64,000 nucleotides of DNA, taken from assembly GCA_033439295.1 (NCBI GenBank), contig JAVTLE010000021.1:1984009-2048008 (forward strand). The letters run 5' to 3'. Position numbers and translations under genes: made by a program. Of the stretch, positions 33,201-43,854 are shown piece by piece. Position 1 is the first letter of the stretch. Each line of letters begins with the position of its first letter. The DNA comes from Deuterostichococcus epilithicus. Lineage: Eukaryota; Chlorophyta; Trebouxiophyceae; Prasiolales; Stichococcaceae. Under the pieces are notes generated by a model that ran no database searches, was not told the origin of the DNA, and was given only the letters and a program-made list of their open reading frames with translations.

Positions 33201-34819
33201 ACTGTCAGGCTGACACCCGGAGCCGCAGCGCGTAGTTCTGCCGCCAAGAGGGACCTTGCTGATGCTGCCTCCCGACTGCTGGTGCGAAGTTGTCAGCATG
33301 GCCCTGAACAGGCCTCGTGGCAACACAGGGTGGTGCAGGCGGTGTGTGGCGGAACGCACACCATTGCTCTCACGGAGGAGGGTCGCATCTTCATCTGGGG
33401 CCGTGGCAGCTTTGGTGCGGTCGCACCCCTGCTTGCTCCCATTGGCCTTGAGCGCCTTGCTGCGGATGCTAATTGTGCAGCCGCTCTGCGCGGGGCAGAG
33501 GCTCGAATCCTCACCCACCTCCTCGCTCCCCCTGCCAGTCTGCCGGAACACGGCAGCCACGAAGCTGCTGTGGTTGCTGCAGGACGGCTGGGCACCGGCA
33601 CGGAGCGCGACCACTACTCCCCCGTCGCCCTCGGTTTGCCAGGTGCCTGCTATGCTGTGCCGCCATCGCGAGAGCTTGCGGCTTCCTTGCGCACACCACT
33701 GACGATTGATCAGCTGCGGACTCCTCAGTACGGAGTTAGGTGCTGTCGGGGTGTCTGCGCAGCTGCATGCTGATGGCGCCCCCTTGGATCCCCACAGGGC
33801 AAAACAAGCAGATGTGAAGGGTGGCAGGTTGGCAGCTGCCGTAGGCGCCTCCTTGCAGTCGCACAAAGTGATGTCGTGACAACTTCAACAAAACGTTCGT
33901 TTTGTACTCTGCCTCCCCCTGGGCTGCAGGCGGGCCGGGCCGCTGGCGGGTGATCAGCCTGTGCGCCGGCGGGCGCCACTCCATGGTGCTGGCCGTGCCC
34001 GACGGCACCTCTGCCAACCGCGAGCATGGCGACAGCAGCGGCATGTCGTCGCCGGTGGCGGAGCCGCCATCCATCAACGGCCACGCTGTTGAGGAGGCGC
34101 CTGAGGAGGAGCCCGAGCCGCCGCCAGAGGGCTTCAGCCCACGCGACACCCGCGACGGCGAGGCGTCAGGTGCTGCCTCGTTGTGCAGCTTGTGTGCACT
34201 GTAATAAACCACAGGCTCGTGCTTTTGAAGGATCCTGCGCCAATCATCCGTGTGTCATGTTGCACACACACGCCGCGCACCTTCGCAAACCTCGAGCACT
34301 GCCCGCAGCTTCGCAGGCATCCCGCGGAGCAGCTCATCGTGCATTGCTTGCAGAGGGCGTGCTGGGCGGCTCGTCGGATGACGAGGAGGGAAAAGTGGGC
34401 GGCTCCTCGGACGACGAGGGCAAGGGCTTCGACCGCTCGAGCAACCAGCAAGGTGAGCACATGCGCAGGCTCCTGCTGTTGCAGCGACTTAGTCCTGCAC
34501 CACCAGCAAGCGCTACCCCCTGCTGCGGTGGTGGTGGCCACCAGCTGGCTGTTCGTCTATTCCTGCTTTGCTGCAGCCTGATTCCCACCTTGCTGCAGCG
34601 TGCTGCCAGACATGCGCACCATTGTCATTGTTGGTATCAGAAACGGTGCTGCAAATGTGCGTGGCCGCAGAGGAGGGCGGTGGGTACATGGGCAGCGGGC
34701 GGCGCCTGGGCGGCGCCGACAGCCCCGAGTACCGCGACCAGATGTCATCGGCGCAGGTCAACCTCATCGAGCGCGCCATGGCCGCCAGCGACATGCACAA
34801 TCTTGCCTCGGACGACTAG
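30248..34819 (+). CDS. RCC1-repeat (beta-propeller) protein
   Basis: Protein with multiple RCC1-type repeats, expected to fold as a seven-bladed beta-propeller; such proteins serve in Ran exchange, light signalling or ubiquitin pathways, and the sequence does not say which. Fifteen exons: 30248-30490, 30691-30831, 31022-31177, 31441-31605, 31846-31887, 31991-32076, 32231-32273, 32614-32734, 32895-32919, 33087-33167, 33329-33414, 33583-33642, 33930-34169, 34354-34452, 34641-34819; 588 residues. Blade signatures: LAWGWNARGTLGHG, LGGWHTLALDDSG, AWAFGGNEYQQ, AAGGMHSVALTDAGE, VACGAFHNLLLT, ISAGGWHSLALTTSGE, YGRLGLGDKTG, VCGGTHTIALTEEGRI, LCAGGRHSMVLAV. After the propeller comes an acidic tail with the repeat GGSSDDE x2 and a final helix (QVNLIERAMAASDMHNL). 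Intron 3 has a GC donor (CAG|GCAGGA). Exons of 25, 42 and 43 bases occur. The start may be the Met at 30356. No extra catalytic domain is seen. Confidence 0.9.
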
Positions 34820-35144
34820 ATAGTGTTGGCCAGAGTTGATGCTTATCCCCAGCTGCAGAACTGGTCATGAGTGCAAGGAGCGATCATTGGGACATGTGAC
34901 ACACTCCAGAGCACAACTGACACCCAGGGACAATTGGATCACGATGCCGAGTACTACTCGTATGTGAAGTGGTCTGATATACAATTGATGGAACCAAAAA
35001 ACACGAACATACAATTTTTCCAACGACTCGGTACATCACAAATCGCCACAGTAGTCCTGAGAGAACTAAAACGCCACGGCAGGTGTGCCCACTACAACGA
35101 GCTGCTGTCTAGATGCCAGCAAGTGCGCCGAGCCGAGCCATGAG
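34820..35144. other. AT-rich convergent spacer with an uninterrupted plus-strand frame
   Basis: Spacer between the RCC1-protein stop (34819) and the SYP5 stop (35145). It is clearly less GC-rich than the exons. A plus-strand frame stays open for about 90 codons up to 35143, with ordinary-looking composition (KWSDIQLMEPKNTNIQFFQR), and has an internal ATG. It is more likely 3' UTR than gene. Confidence 0.4.
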
Positions 35145-36679
35145 TCATAAGAGCTTGAACAGGAGCACGATGAGCACCACCAGAATGAGCGCCAGCCCGA
35201 AGGCCATGCAGGAGAACTTGCAGCCGCCAGAGTCGCGCAAAATCTGCTTGACGCGCTTCTGTGCTGCGCGCATGCGGCTGTGTGTCACATTAACGTCCTC
35301 GTCCAGCTCCGTCAGCAGCCGGTTATGCAGCGACAGCTCCTCGTCTATGGTCAGCGCCATGTGCTGTGGGCGCAGCGCACAGCAGAGTGTTTGTGAGTGA
35401 CGGTGACACTCAAATCACACCAACAGGCGATGACGCAAGCCCATGAGGCATGTAATGCTGCACAAAATGGCATTGCCAACCAGGACAAGCCTGGCTTTCT
35501 CAGCATGCAACGACGACCGATGCTTGGACAGCCGGAGCTGATGGCCCTGACGCTGCTGTCCATGCCAGTCACATAATATGATGCGCATGGTATGAGTGCC
35601 GCTACATGCATGCCACCCTGAGCAAACCACGAAGCTGTGGCAAGACTGCAGCACACCCGCGTGTTGTTGACGGTCTGCTCCAGCTGCGCCACCTGCTGGT
35701 CCTGCTCCTGCATCAGGCTCTGCTGCAGCTGCACCAGGCCTCGGCCGTCCAGGTTTGCTGTCGCTGTCGTCTCCTGGGGCGGCCCGTTCCACCCGGCGCC
35801 ATCCAGTAGCGCTGCCCTGTTTGCGGGGAGAGTAAGCCACTGTCACGTCAAGGGATTTGAGGGTGTCCATGGAGTGACACGGTGACCCCTCGTACAACCA
35901 CTGCCACAGGCAAGCCAGAAGCTGCTGGCTTCAGAGGCCAAATACATTCTGCAACGTCTGAATGATGCCTGACCTCTGATTGGGATGATTTTCACGCTTC
36001 AACGACAGCAGCATCTGTTGCCGCCGGCTCCTGAGGGCTGTGATCAGGTCTCGCCGCCGATTCTTCTCGTTCTCTGTCCTGCGCCAGGGATGCACACAGA
36101 GCTTTGAGCGCCGCTTGGCGAGTAAAGTTCCGTGTTCAACCTCATCCTGTGTCGTTCCCACGGCAGCGCCAAGGGTTACAAGGGAAACCTGAAACGTACA
36201 CAGAGTCGAGGGCCTCGAGCTTGTCAGCCAGGCTCTCCACCGTCGTGCCCAGCGATGCGAGCTTGCGCCGCGCCTGCGCTGTCAGCCTGGACGCCTCTGC
36301 ACCCCCATTTGCGTGCTGCACGTTGCGGTCCTGCGGCGGCCCAAACACGTCATCACAGACAGGTTCGGCGTCGCATCCGCCGACAGCCCAGCGGTGCATG
36401 ATTCAAGATGCATTCCGCAAGTGTACAAGTCAGAGCCTCGCCTGCCACACCTGAATGAGCGCCAACGTGTCGTTCGCAGACTGCTTTGCGTCTTCGTAAT
36501 CCTTGAGCCACGGGTCACTGTCGTTGCGCAAGCCTGCAGACAGGTGCAATGGCTGCTCATCTGGGGTGGCGCGCGCTCATGACCAATCTGCACTTCTGAT
36601 ACATTGTATGCTGCATGCCCGACACTTTGCCGCAGAGCAGCTGCGTGACGTATGAGGAACAATCTGAACCTGCAGCCAT
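35145..36679 (-). CDS. SYP5: Qc-SNARE, syntaxin SYP5 type
   Basis: Tail-anchored SNARE of the SYP5 (SYP51/52) group, which in plants acts in fusion at the late endosome and vacuole. Six exons: 36670-36679, 36451-36533, 36200-36330, 35974-36078, 35657-35816, 35145-35363; 235 residues, matching plant SYP5. The first coding exon is only 10 bases (ATG GCT GCA G). Landmarks: LRNDSDPWLKDYEDAKQSAN (N-terminal helix), LASLGTTVESLADKLEALDS, ENEKNRRRDLITALRSRRQQ, QQSLMQEQDQQVAQLEQTV, then the SNARE helix LTIDEELSLHNRLLTELDED ending VKQILRDSGGCKFSCM. The zero-layer residue looks to be Gln (the Q of EQDQQV). A C-terminal TM segment (GLALILVVLIVLLFKLL) finishes the protein. Cysteines just before the TM could be palmitoylated. 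Head-to-head with PTOX. Confidence 0.9.
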
Positions 36680-37274
36680 GTCGAAGCCCCTGGACGCGTC
36701 GGCTCCCGAAACGTTGAGGGTTGGTCAAAGGTGTCCTGCAAGGTCGCTGTCTTGATGCTGTGGGCGAGGCACTGCTGTCAGAAAATGTATGGGTCGTGTT
36801 GAAGAGCATATGGTGCAAGTGAAACAGCGCTTTGCCGTGGTCGTGCGGCCCGCCTCCGCTTTTCCTCACGTGCTGTGCTGAGGATCTTTTGACGACAAAC
36901 CGTCTGGCGCAATCCTTTGCTGTTTGGTCACTGTGCACTCGAAAGGTCGCGAGCGGCAACTCTCAAGGCGAGTCAGTAACGCAGCAGACAGAGACTCGCG
37001 CCGCACGCAGTAGGTTGAGACGGTCGCACTGTCGAGGACAGCAATGTCGTGCCCTATCGCTTCAGGCCACGCCCGCTGCAAGCAGCCACTGCGCGTGGCT
37101 CGCCATGCAGCTGCGCACAGGCAAGTCCGACCGCTTTTACCACTCGGCACTTTCGGCGTTCCTTGCGCGAGCCTGTGTCCGTATTTGAACAGGTCACAAG
37201 CTGGTGGCAGCTCCAACGGCTCAGTATCTATCTTAGTTGTTCTCACTTCCTGAAACACGATCAGTGAAGCTTGT
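36680..37274. promoter_or_regulatory. Shared divergent promoter (SYP5 / PTOX)
   Basis: About 595 bases between the SYP5 start (36679, minus) and the PTOX start (37275, plus). Several short frames occur; none extends either gene in phase in a clearly better way. No defined element is recognised. Confidence 0.45.
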
Positions 37275-40200
37275 ATGCGCTGTGCTGCTCATCAATGTCC
37301 ATGTGTCATCCAGGTCAGCGCCCGCTACAGTCCGCCCGGCGTGCGCAGCACCGCAACGGCAGCGGAGGAGCGTGAAGGCGCGTGCGGCGCCAAACCCCAC
37401 CCAAGACCGAGAGTGAGCTTCCTCGAACGTCTCTGCCCCGGGGCACCCCTCCTCATGTAGGCACTTCGGAAGCCTGCCGTCGGTGCTGCAGCCGAAGCGC
37501 TGATTTTTCAAACGCCGCCGGCAGCAACACGCTACCGTCGCTGGCGCACCAGCCGAGGCTGCTGCTGTTACCCGCAGGGACCTGTCCAAGATGGAGAAGC
37601 TGGGCTCAGCCGATGAGGAGGACGGCTCCTGCAAGACCTTTGTCGCCGCGGATGGCGAGGTCTTGGAGGTGACTCGCGCCGCGCACCCGACATGTGCTGC
37701 TGTCCGCCGAGCCTGCCCCATCAGACGAGGGCACCTCTCTGTTGTGTCTTGTCTCACACGGACGGCGCTGTCGAACGCTCGAATGCAGGCTGCTGCAACG
37801 TGTCAGAGGTGCAAGTGGACAAGCTACCAGGTTCACCGGACTAGGTCGATGGACGCAGGTGATGTGCGCCGACTACGGCTTCCGCAGCGGCAACATGCGG
37901 CTGTACCAGGGCGAGTACGACAGCGTGCCGACGAACGCTTTCTCGCTGGTGCGCCAGGGCCGCAGGGGAGCACGACTCGATGCTTGTCGCCACTGAGGCT
38001 GCGCCGGTATGCAGCGACTCAGACCTCTGATGCGTCCGAGTGGGCTGTGCAGGGCTTTGAGAATTTCAAGAAGGAGTTCGAGCAGCTGCGCCGCGCATTC
38101 CGGTTCGACGAGTTCGAGACTGTCACAAACGCCTCGCCGCCGACCAACCCTGTGACCAAGGTGAGCAACGATGCTTGCAAGAACACTTCTTGTGCTGCAC
38201 CGATGCTACCCGTCGCGAGGTGCAGAAGCTGCTTGCGCAAACCTGCACAGGTCCTGCCATGCGCAATGTCGCGCTTGCGTGCACGCTCGTCACATAACCC
38301 TGCTGGCTGCTCCGCAGGCGATCGGCAAAGCGGGCTCCAACCTCGTCCAGTTCTTTGCCAACATCGACCGGCGGCTGGAGGACGCTGGCGCGTTCCCCAA
38401 GCTGGGCAAGGCCAACCTCAACAGGGACGTCCTCGACGACGACGGCAGCATCGCGTCCGAGGTCACTGACGTGAGTCGATTCCGGGGTTCCAGAAACCCT
38501 TGGCGAGTTATGGCCGCTCACCGTGTCGCCCCGGCGCCCGCCCGCCCTCGGCAGCCGACCTGTGGTGTTGCTCCGGCACATGCTGCACCGCAGCACAGAC
38601 GTGCCACCTGTCGATCCTTGCACTCCAAACGTGCACGTCAGTGAGCATGAAGGCGGCCTGGGGTTGACACTGTCGAGCAAACCACGCGTGGACAGGTGCG
38701 GGACCTGCTAAACAAGCTGGAGCTGAGCAATGAGGCGGTGCTGATTCGGGAGCACAAGCGGGAGGCGGCGTACGGCAAGGTTGAGGCGCCCTGGTTCATC
38801 CGCCTGCCCTTCTCGGCGCTCTGCTGGACGCTCGACGTCGTGTTCGCTAACCGCCCCATCCAGCGGCGAGTGCTCGTGCTGTGCTCGTTTGCGTGCCTCC
38901 GTCGCAACCTCTGCTGTGCTCAACTTGTTCAATGTTTGCGAACAGCACTTTCTGCGTGCAACAGGCGCCGAGCAGTGGGGTCCCGCGTCATTGCTGCCGA
39001 GCAGCACCAGCTCGTGGTGCTGCCACGATCTGCAGCTGGTTGAAGCCATGCACTAGCACAACTTCGAATGCATCTGAAACATGTCAATCTGTCTGCAGGT
39101 TCTGGGTGCTGGAGACGGTGGCACGCGTCCCATACTTTGCCTTCATCAGCGTGCTGCACCTGTACGAGACCCTGGGTGAGTGATTCCGAAAGTGGCGCGC
39201 TGCGCACTGCGCGAGTGACGCAATAAATTTACATCTACACTGTGGCCCAGCTGGACACGGCTTCGTGTGGCATGATGTGCCATTTGCAGAGGCTTGGGCA
39301 GGCTGCCAATCGAAATTGTGGGTGTGCAGGCTGGTGGCGGGCGGGTGCTGGCCTGCGCAAAGTCCAGTGAGTCTGTCCCGCCCCTGAATGGAGCCGTGTC
39401 CGAGCTGGTCAACTTTTACATCTGAATTTAAAGTTATCTGCACCATCATCGCACGCACCGTTGCTGCACATTGCATGTGTTTCGCCCTGTGGGGCCTTCG
39501 CTGACGTACTGCTGTGCTGCGTTGCTCTCTACAGCTTCGCCGAGGAGTGGAATGAGGTAAGGTTCCGATCGCCTTGCATCGCTGCAGCACCCATGCCGTC
39601 CCTAGGCCGTTCGGCAGCGTCGCACTGTCAGCTCTTGGTGCCCATGTATGTGCACTGATCTACCCTGATCGTGTATCATTTCGAGCCTGTCCAGGCATCA
39701 GCAGCCTTCAGACACAACACCCAGCGTGACCAGGCATGTGCACTTGCTGCCGCAGATGCACCACCTGCAGATCATGGAGAGCCTGGGCGGCGACAGCCTG
39801 TGGCTGGACCGCTTCATGGCGCAGCACGGCGCCATCGTCTACTACTGGGTCCTCATCGCCTTCTTCTTCCTGTTCCCCTCGGTGCGGAAGATTTTTTTTC
39901 CATTCACGTTGGGACATGTGACCCGACATGTATGTCTATGTGGCTCCTGTTTGAGCAGAAGGATGAATCATGTCCCACAAGCCTCCAGTCGCCAGAGCTG
40001 CTTTGATGTGCGCAGCTGGCGTACAAGTTCGGGGAGCTAGTGGAGGTGCATGCAGCGGACACCTATGCCGAGTTCGTGGAGGCCAACGAGGTGTGTGCAT
40101 CTGCCTGGCCACTGGTCCGAACTGTCTGAACATGTGTGCCCTCTCTCTGAACCCTGTCTGAACATTGTGTGCACTGTTGGAATTTGTGCGGAGGAGGCTG

Positions 40201-41044
40201 CGCCTCAGAAGTGACAATGAGCTGAGAGCCGTCGCCTGTGGATCTGAACGCCGCTCGCTGATGGGCACAGGACCTGCTGAAGCAGCTGCCGCCGCCCGCC
40301 GTCGCCCTGGAGTACTACAAGGCGAGTGGCGGCCTCTGATCTGCCACGACGATCAGGACAGATTTGTGAAAGCAGTAGTTCCGCCCTGTTCGTTGCCGGC
40401 AAAAGTTCGACCTGATCATGCCCGACAGCATGATTGGTGGCGTCCTACTACAAGTAATTCTTCAAGCACAATCATGGGCCTGAGCCGTGTCACATGTTCG
40501 TAGGGAGACGACTTGTATATGTTCGACGACTTCCAGACCTCGGAGCAGCCTGAGCCGCGGCGGCCAAACTGCAAGTACGACCAGGCCCTTTTCCCGCGCT
40601 GTCTTGTCACCTTTCTGTTTCTGGCGTCCCGCCTTCTCTGCTGGTCAGCCCCTGTGCTCCGCTTTGTTTCTGTATGTTAGGCTTGACTCAAAAGCATACC
40701 TGCTTGCAGCAACCTGTACGACGTGTTTGTGAACATCCGGGACGACGAGCTGGAGCACGTGAAGACCATGGTGGCGTGCGAGGACAACAGCATCTCCGTC
40801 GACATCAGGGTGAGCATATTTACGTCCGGACCCTGCAGTTGGCGATTGTAGAGGCTTCATCAAGCCTCCTTAGTGCTTGATGAAGTCTTGCACCCAAAGA
40901 GGAGAGAATCTTCCCTGGAGCATGCCGAATGTGCTGGATGTGCTCGACACCATGCTGAGGGACCATGCATGCACGCTGCAGGAGAAGAACCGCTCGGGCA
41001 AGAGGAAGGTGAACAAGCCCGAGCTGAGCGGGAATGTCGCCTGA
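37275..41044 (+). CDS. PTOX: Plastid terminal oxidase (PTOX, plastoquinol oxidase) with a long N-terminal region
   Basis: Thylakoid di-iron plastoquinol:oxygen oxidase (alternative-oxidase superfamily), used in carotenoid desaturation and chlororespiration. Fifteen exons: 37275-37381, 37578-37668, 37859-37948, 38053-38160, 38318-38470, 38696-38865, 39099-39175, 39330-39366, 39535-39556, 39756-39881, 40016-40090, 40271-40321, 40504-40574, 40710-40809, 40982-41044; 446 residues. Di-iron signatures are intact: [52 protein letters not shown] and [17 protein letters not shown]-type wording [12 protein letters not shown] and RRPNC separates it from mitochondrial AOX. About 185 residues before the canonical core ([36 protein letters not shown]) are not familiar PTOX sequence, though the phases run through. 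GC donors at 38866 and 40322. One exon is 22 bases. Confidence 0.92.
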
Positions 41045-41557
41045 GCAAGGCCTGGCTGGCTGCTGCCAAGCGCAGGGCGGCACCATTCGGGGCCACCTGA
41101 ACATCCAAGACGGCGGCAAAGCTCCAGCAGCATTCTGCTGGTGCTGGCATGCCTGTATGTACCGATCGACTTGCAGCAGAGTAAGCTGCTTCAGAACTTC
41201 AGCAATTAGTTCTGGATGTTTGATGATGCAAGGAATCAAGGTTCTGGAGGTCGTCCGGTATGTGCTTCTGAGAGAATCGTATGAAAGCCGATTTGTTAGC
41301 ACATGACGGGTTCGTGTGGGTGGGAGATCGTTCGAGGATCAAAGTGAGCTGGCCCACGAGTGGGACTGTGTAAGTGATCAGTGCTTGGCTCTGTTGCGCC
41401 TTGCACAGTGTGCAGAGTTGCACATGGTCTTGACAGACGCTCCTCGAGCACTTCGCAGAGCGTCTGCAGCCACAAATCTACACCGACCAAGCCACTTCCT
41501 CTGCCTTTCCCTTCCTGGATCCGATGCACCCAGCATGCATCTCGACTCTGCGATGCT
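41045..41557. other. Convergent spacer (PTOX / unidentified plastid gene)
   Basis: Tail-to-tail spacer holding two 3' UTRs. It is less GC-rich than its surroundings. No gene is seen. Confidence 0.45.
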
Positions 41558-43443
41558 TCAACCGCCGCGCTTGAACTTACCGCCGCCGTCCTCTGGTTTG
41601 CCAAATGGCCACCAGCGGTTCTTCTCCTCCAGCAGCAGCGCGCCCTCCTCCAGCACTGGTGGCGGCTGCACCGTGCCATCCTGCGATCCGGGCGAACAAC
41701 CGTGTGAGCACAGGACGCGCTGAGACCCTCAGTCGCCACATCGGTGACCCGCCTCATGCGTGGGTCAAGCATCCGGAGGTCACAATGACAAACCAGCCTC
41801 CCGGCCCCACTTGACACTGGCTCTCTGACGACCACAGCCCAGACAAACCCCATGGGCGGACCTTGGCAATGGTAGCGGGCGCGTTGTCGGGCAGCGCCAC
41901 ACCGTCCTCGCTGGGGAAACCGAACAGCTTCTTCTGCTGCCTGTAATACTGTCGCTCCAAGTCCTTCACCGGGACGCCCTTCTTTTCCAGATCTGCGATG
42001 GGGACGCCGCCGATGGCGGACACGTCCACAGAGCGCAGGTCCGTGATGTTGCCCACCGGCACATACTGCGGGTCGCCCTTGCCATCGATGTAGATGTTGA
42101 GCATCGTGCCCTTGGGGTCGACCTGCCAGAGGAAGGGGTCGAACAGGAATGGTATCGCTAGTAACAATTGTCGAGGTCTTGCATACCCTCAGAGCAGAAT
42201 GGTGGGCTGGCATGACCGTGCATGCCGGGCAAATCACAGCCATTGCAGCCGGCGCTTGGAACCCCCGCCATCGAGGTCCGGGTGCAGTGAATATGGAGGC
42301 GATCCAGGTAGAAATCAGGAAGTAGCAGACGCACAAAGTAGATGCCGAGCTTGGGGTCGCCGGTGTCGTAGTACAGGTTGCCATTGGGGTCGATCAGAAA
42401 GATGTTGCCCTGCTCGTCCTGGAATGCTGCCACCGGGGCGCCGCCGGCGGTCTTGGCCACCGTCAACCCGCTGTCTGTCGTGTAGATCGGCGGGTCCTCC
42501 CCTGCGCCATGTCAAGCGGTTGGAGGTAAGTGAACGCCCAGATGGCGCAAGTTCGGGAAACGTATGGTTTTGGTCGGCGAGAAGCAGCAGCGCAGGCGAA
42601 CGCGGAAAGGCAACGGTGGGCATGTACTTCTTACGACCGCCGTGGCCAGTGCCGCGCCACCAAACATGATCGCCAGCAGCGCTGAGCGCCGTCCGAATGG
42701 CCCCAGGACGCTCTGCACAGATGGCAGTGGTGTCCAGGTCGAGCTATAATCATGACATGAATGTAGAGGATGCAAGTCTCATGACGATGCCACAGCTGTT
42801 CAGAGCAATGTGCGCTTACCTCTGAGCCGGGTGGCGGCGGAGGTGGCGGCGGCGGCGGCATGCGCATGGGTGGCGGCGGCGGTGGTGGCACGCGCACGGG
42901 CGGCGCAGTGGGAGCGCGCTGCCGGTCTGTATCCCAGTCCACATCACGCTGCGCCTGACATCTGCGCAGCACGATGGTGGACGGTCGTTTGTTCGGTGTC
43001 TATTGTGTCTCTTTAGAATGCAAAACCGATGGCATTGAAGGCGAGCGGCCGCAGTACTGACCTGGAAGAACGTCGCAGATGAAGCGACGACGAGCAGCCC
43101 GTTATTTTGCGCCACACAGGCTGTGCTGAACGCGGAAGGCCGCCGGGCTGGTGGCACCAGAGCATTGCCGGCTGCTGTACGATATGCATCGGTGTGCACT
43201 CTCTGATAGGTGTTTGCAACAAGGTCAAAACGGGCCACGAGCGAGCGCAGCGCTGAGAGTAGCACGTGTACCGGGTTTGCAGGCTTCCGCAAAATAGGCG
43301 AACCCCTTTTCAAGTACAAAACCTGCCCGCTGCGTGCCGGCGGCCTCTCTGAGCTCCTCACGAGTCTCGAGCAACCTTCGAGCAGTGCTGCGAGCGAGGT
43401 CCGGTGTTGTGTGACGGCGATCTCTGGAGATCTGCACCTGCAT
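41558..43443 (-). CDS. Unidentified, probably plastid-targeted membrane protein with a poly-Pro linker
   Basis: I do not recognise the family. Seven exons: 43323-43443, 43062-43171, 42820-42954, 42635-42712, 42335-42496, 41862-42122, 41558-41665; 324 residues. The N-terminus is rich in Arg/Thr/Ser (MQVQISRDRRHTTPDLAR), plausible for plastid import. Exon 3 encodes two proline runs (8 and 10) separated by MRM. Exon 4 encodes one hydrophobic segment (RRSALLAIMFGGAALATAV). The soluble part that follows looks conserved and globular: GNIFLIDPNGNLYYDTGDPK, LGIYF-VDPKGTMLNIYIDG, VPVGNITDLRSVDVSAIGGV, PIADLEKKGVPV, and a C-terminus RWWPFGKPEDGGGKFKRGG. The paired NGNLYYD and KGTMLNIY segments may be two related beta units. 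The acceptor of exon 5 (CAGGGGAG) is unusual. Head-to-head with FEN1. Confidence 0.7.
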
Positions 43444-43854
43444 TGAGACCCCAGCTCGAGCTCGGAAGCTGTCAGTCCCACATGAAATCAGCAAGAAATG
43501 GCAAGAAACAGCAAGAGATTGGACTTTTTAAAATTATATTTGAACCACAATTTGCTTTCACAGCGCCAGCACCTTGCAGCTTGCTCATACTTGTCAAGAC
43601 AACAGCCGAAGGTTTTGGCGGCCTCATACTTGTGGTGCAGGCGCGGAGGTATCAGCAGCTCGAGACCCATCTTGGCACACTGCCAAGGGTGTCCTCACCA
43701 GCTTGAAAACCTTGCTGTATCCATCGTCCAAGGAGCTCTGACGTACAGTGGCAGAGAGGGTGAAGATTTTTGTGATTGTCGCCGCTTCGCGTGTCATGAA
43801 GGGGCTGGTCCTGAGCTGATGCTTGCTGCGCCTTAGCGTCAAGCACCGGCAACC
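43444..43854. promoter_or_regulatory. Shared divergent promoter (unidentified plastid gene / FEN1)
   Basis: About 411 bases between two outward-facing start codons. The segment 43484-43560 is AT-rich and contains repeated GCAAGAAA-like units. No defined motif is recognised. Confidence 0.5.

Noticed and set aside
42820-42954. Plus-strand Gly/Ala/Val-rich product
   Set aside because: It is the antisense of the poly-Pro exon, whose frame joins in phase with the exons on both sides.
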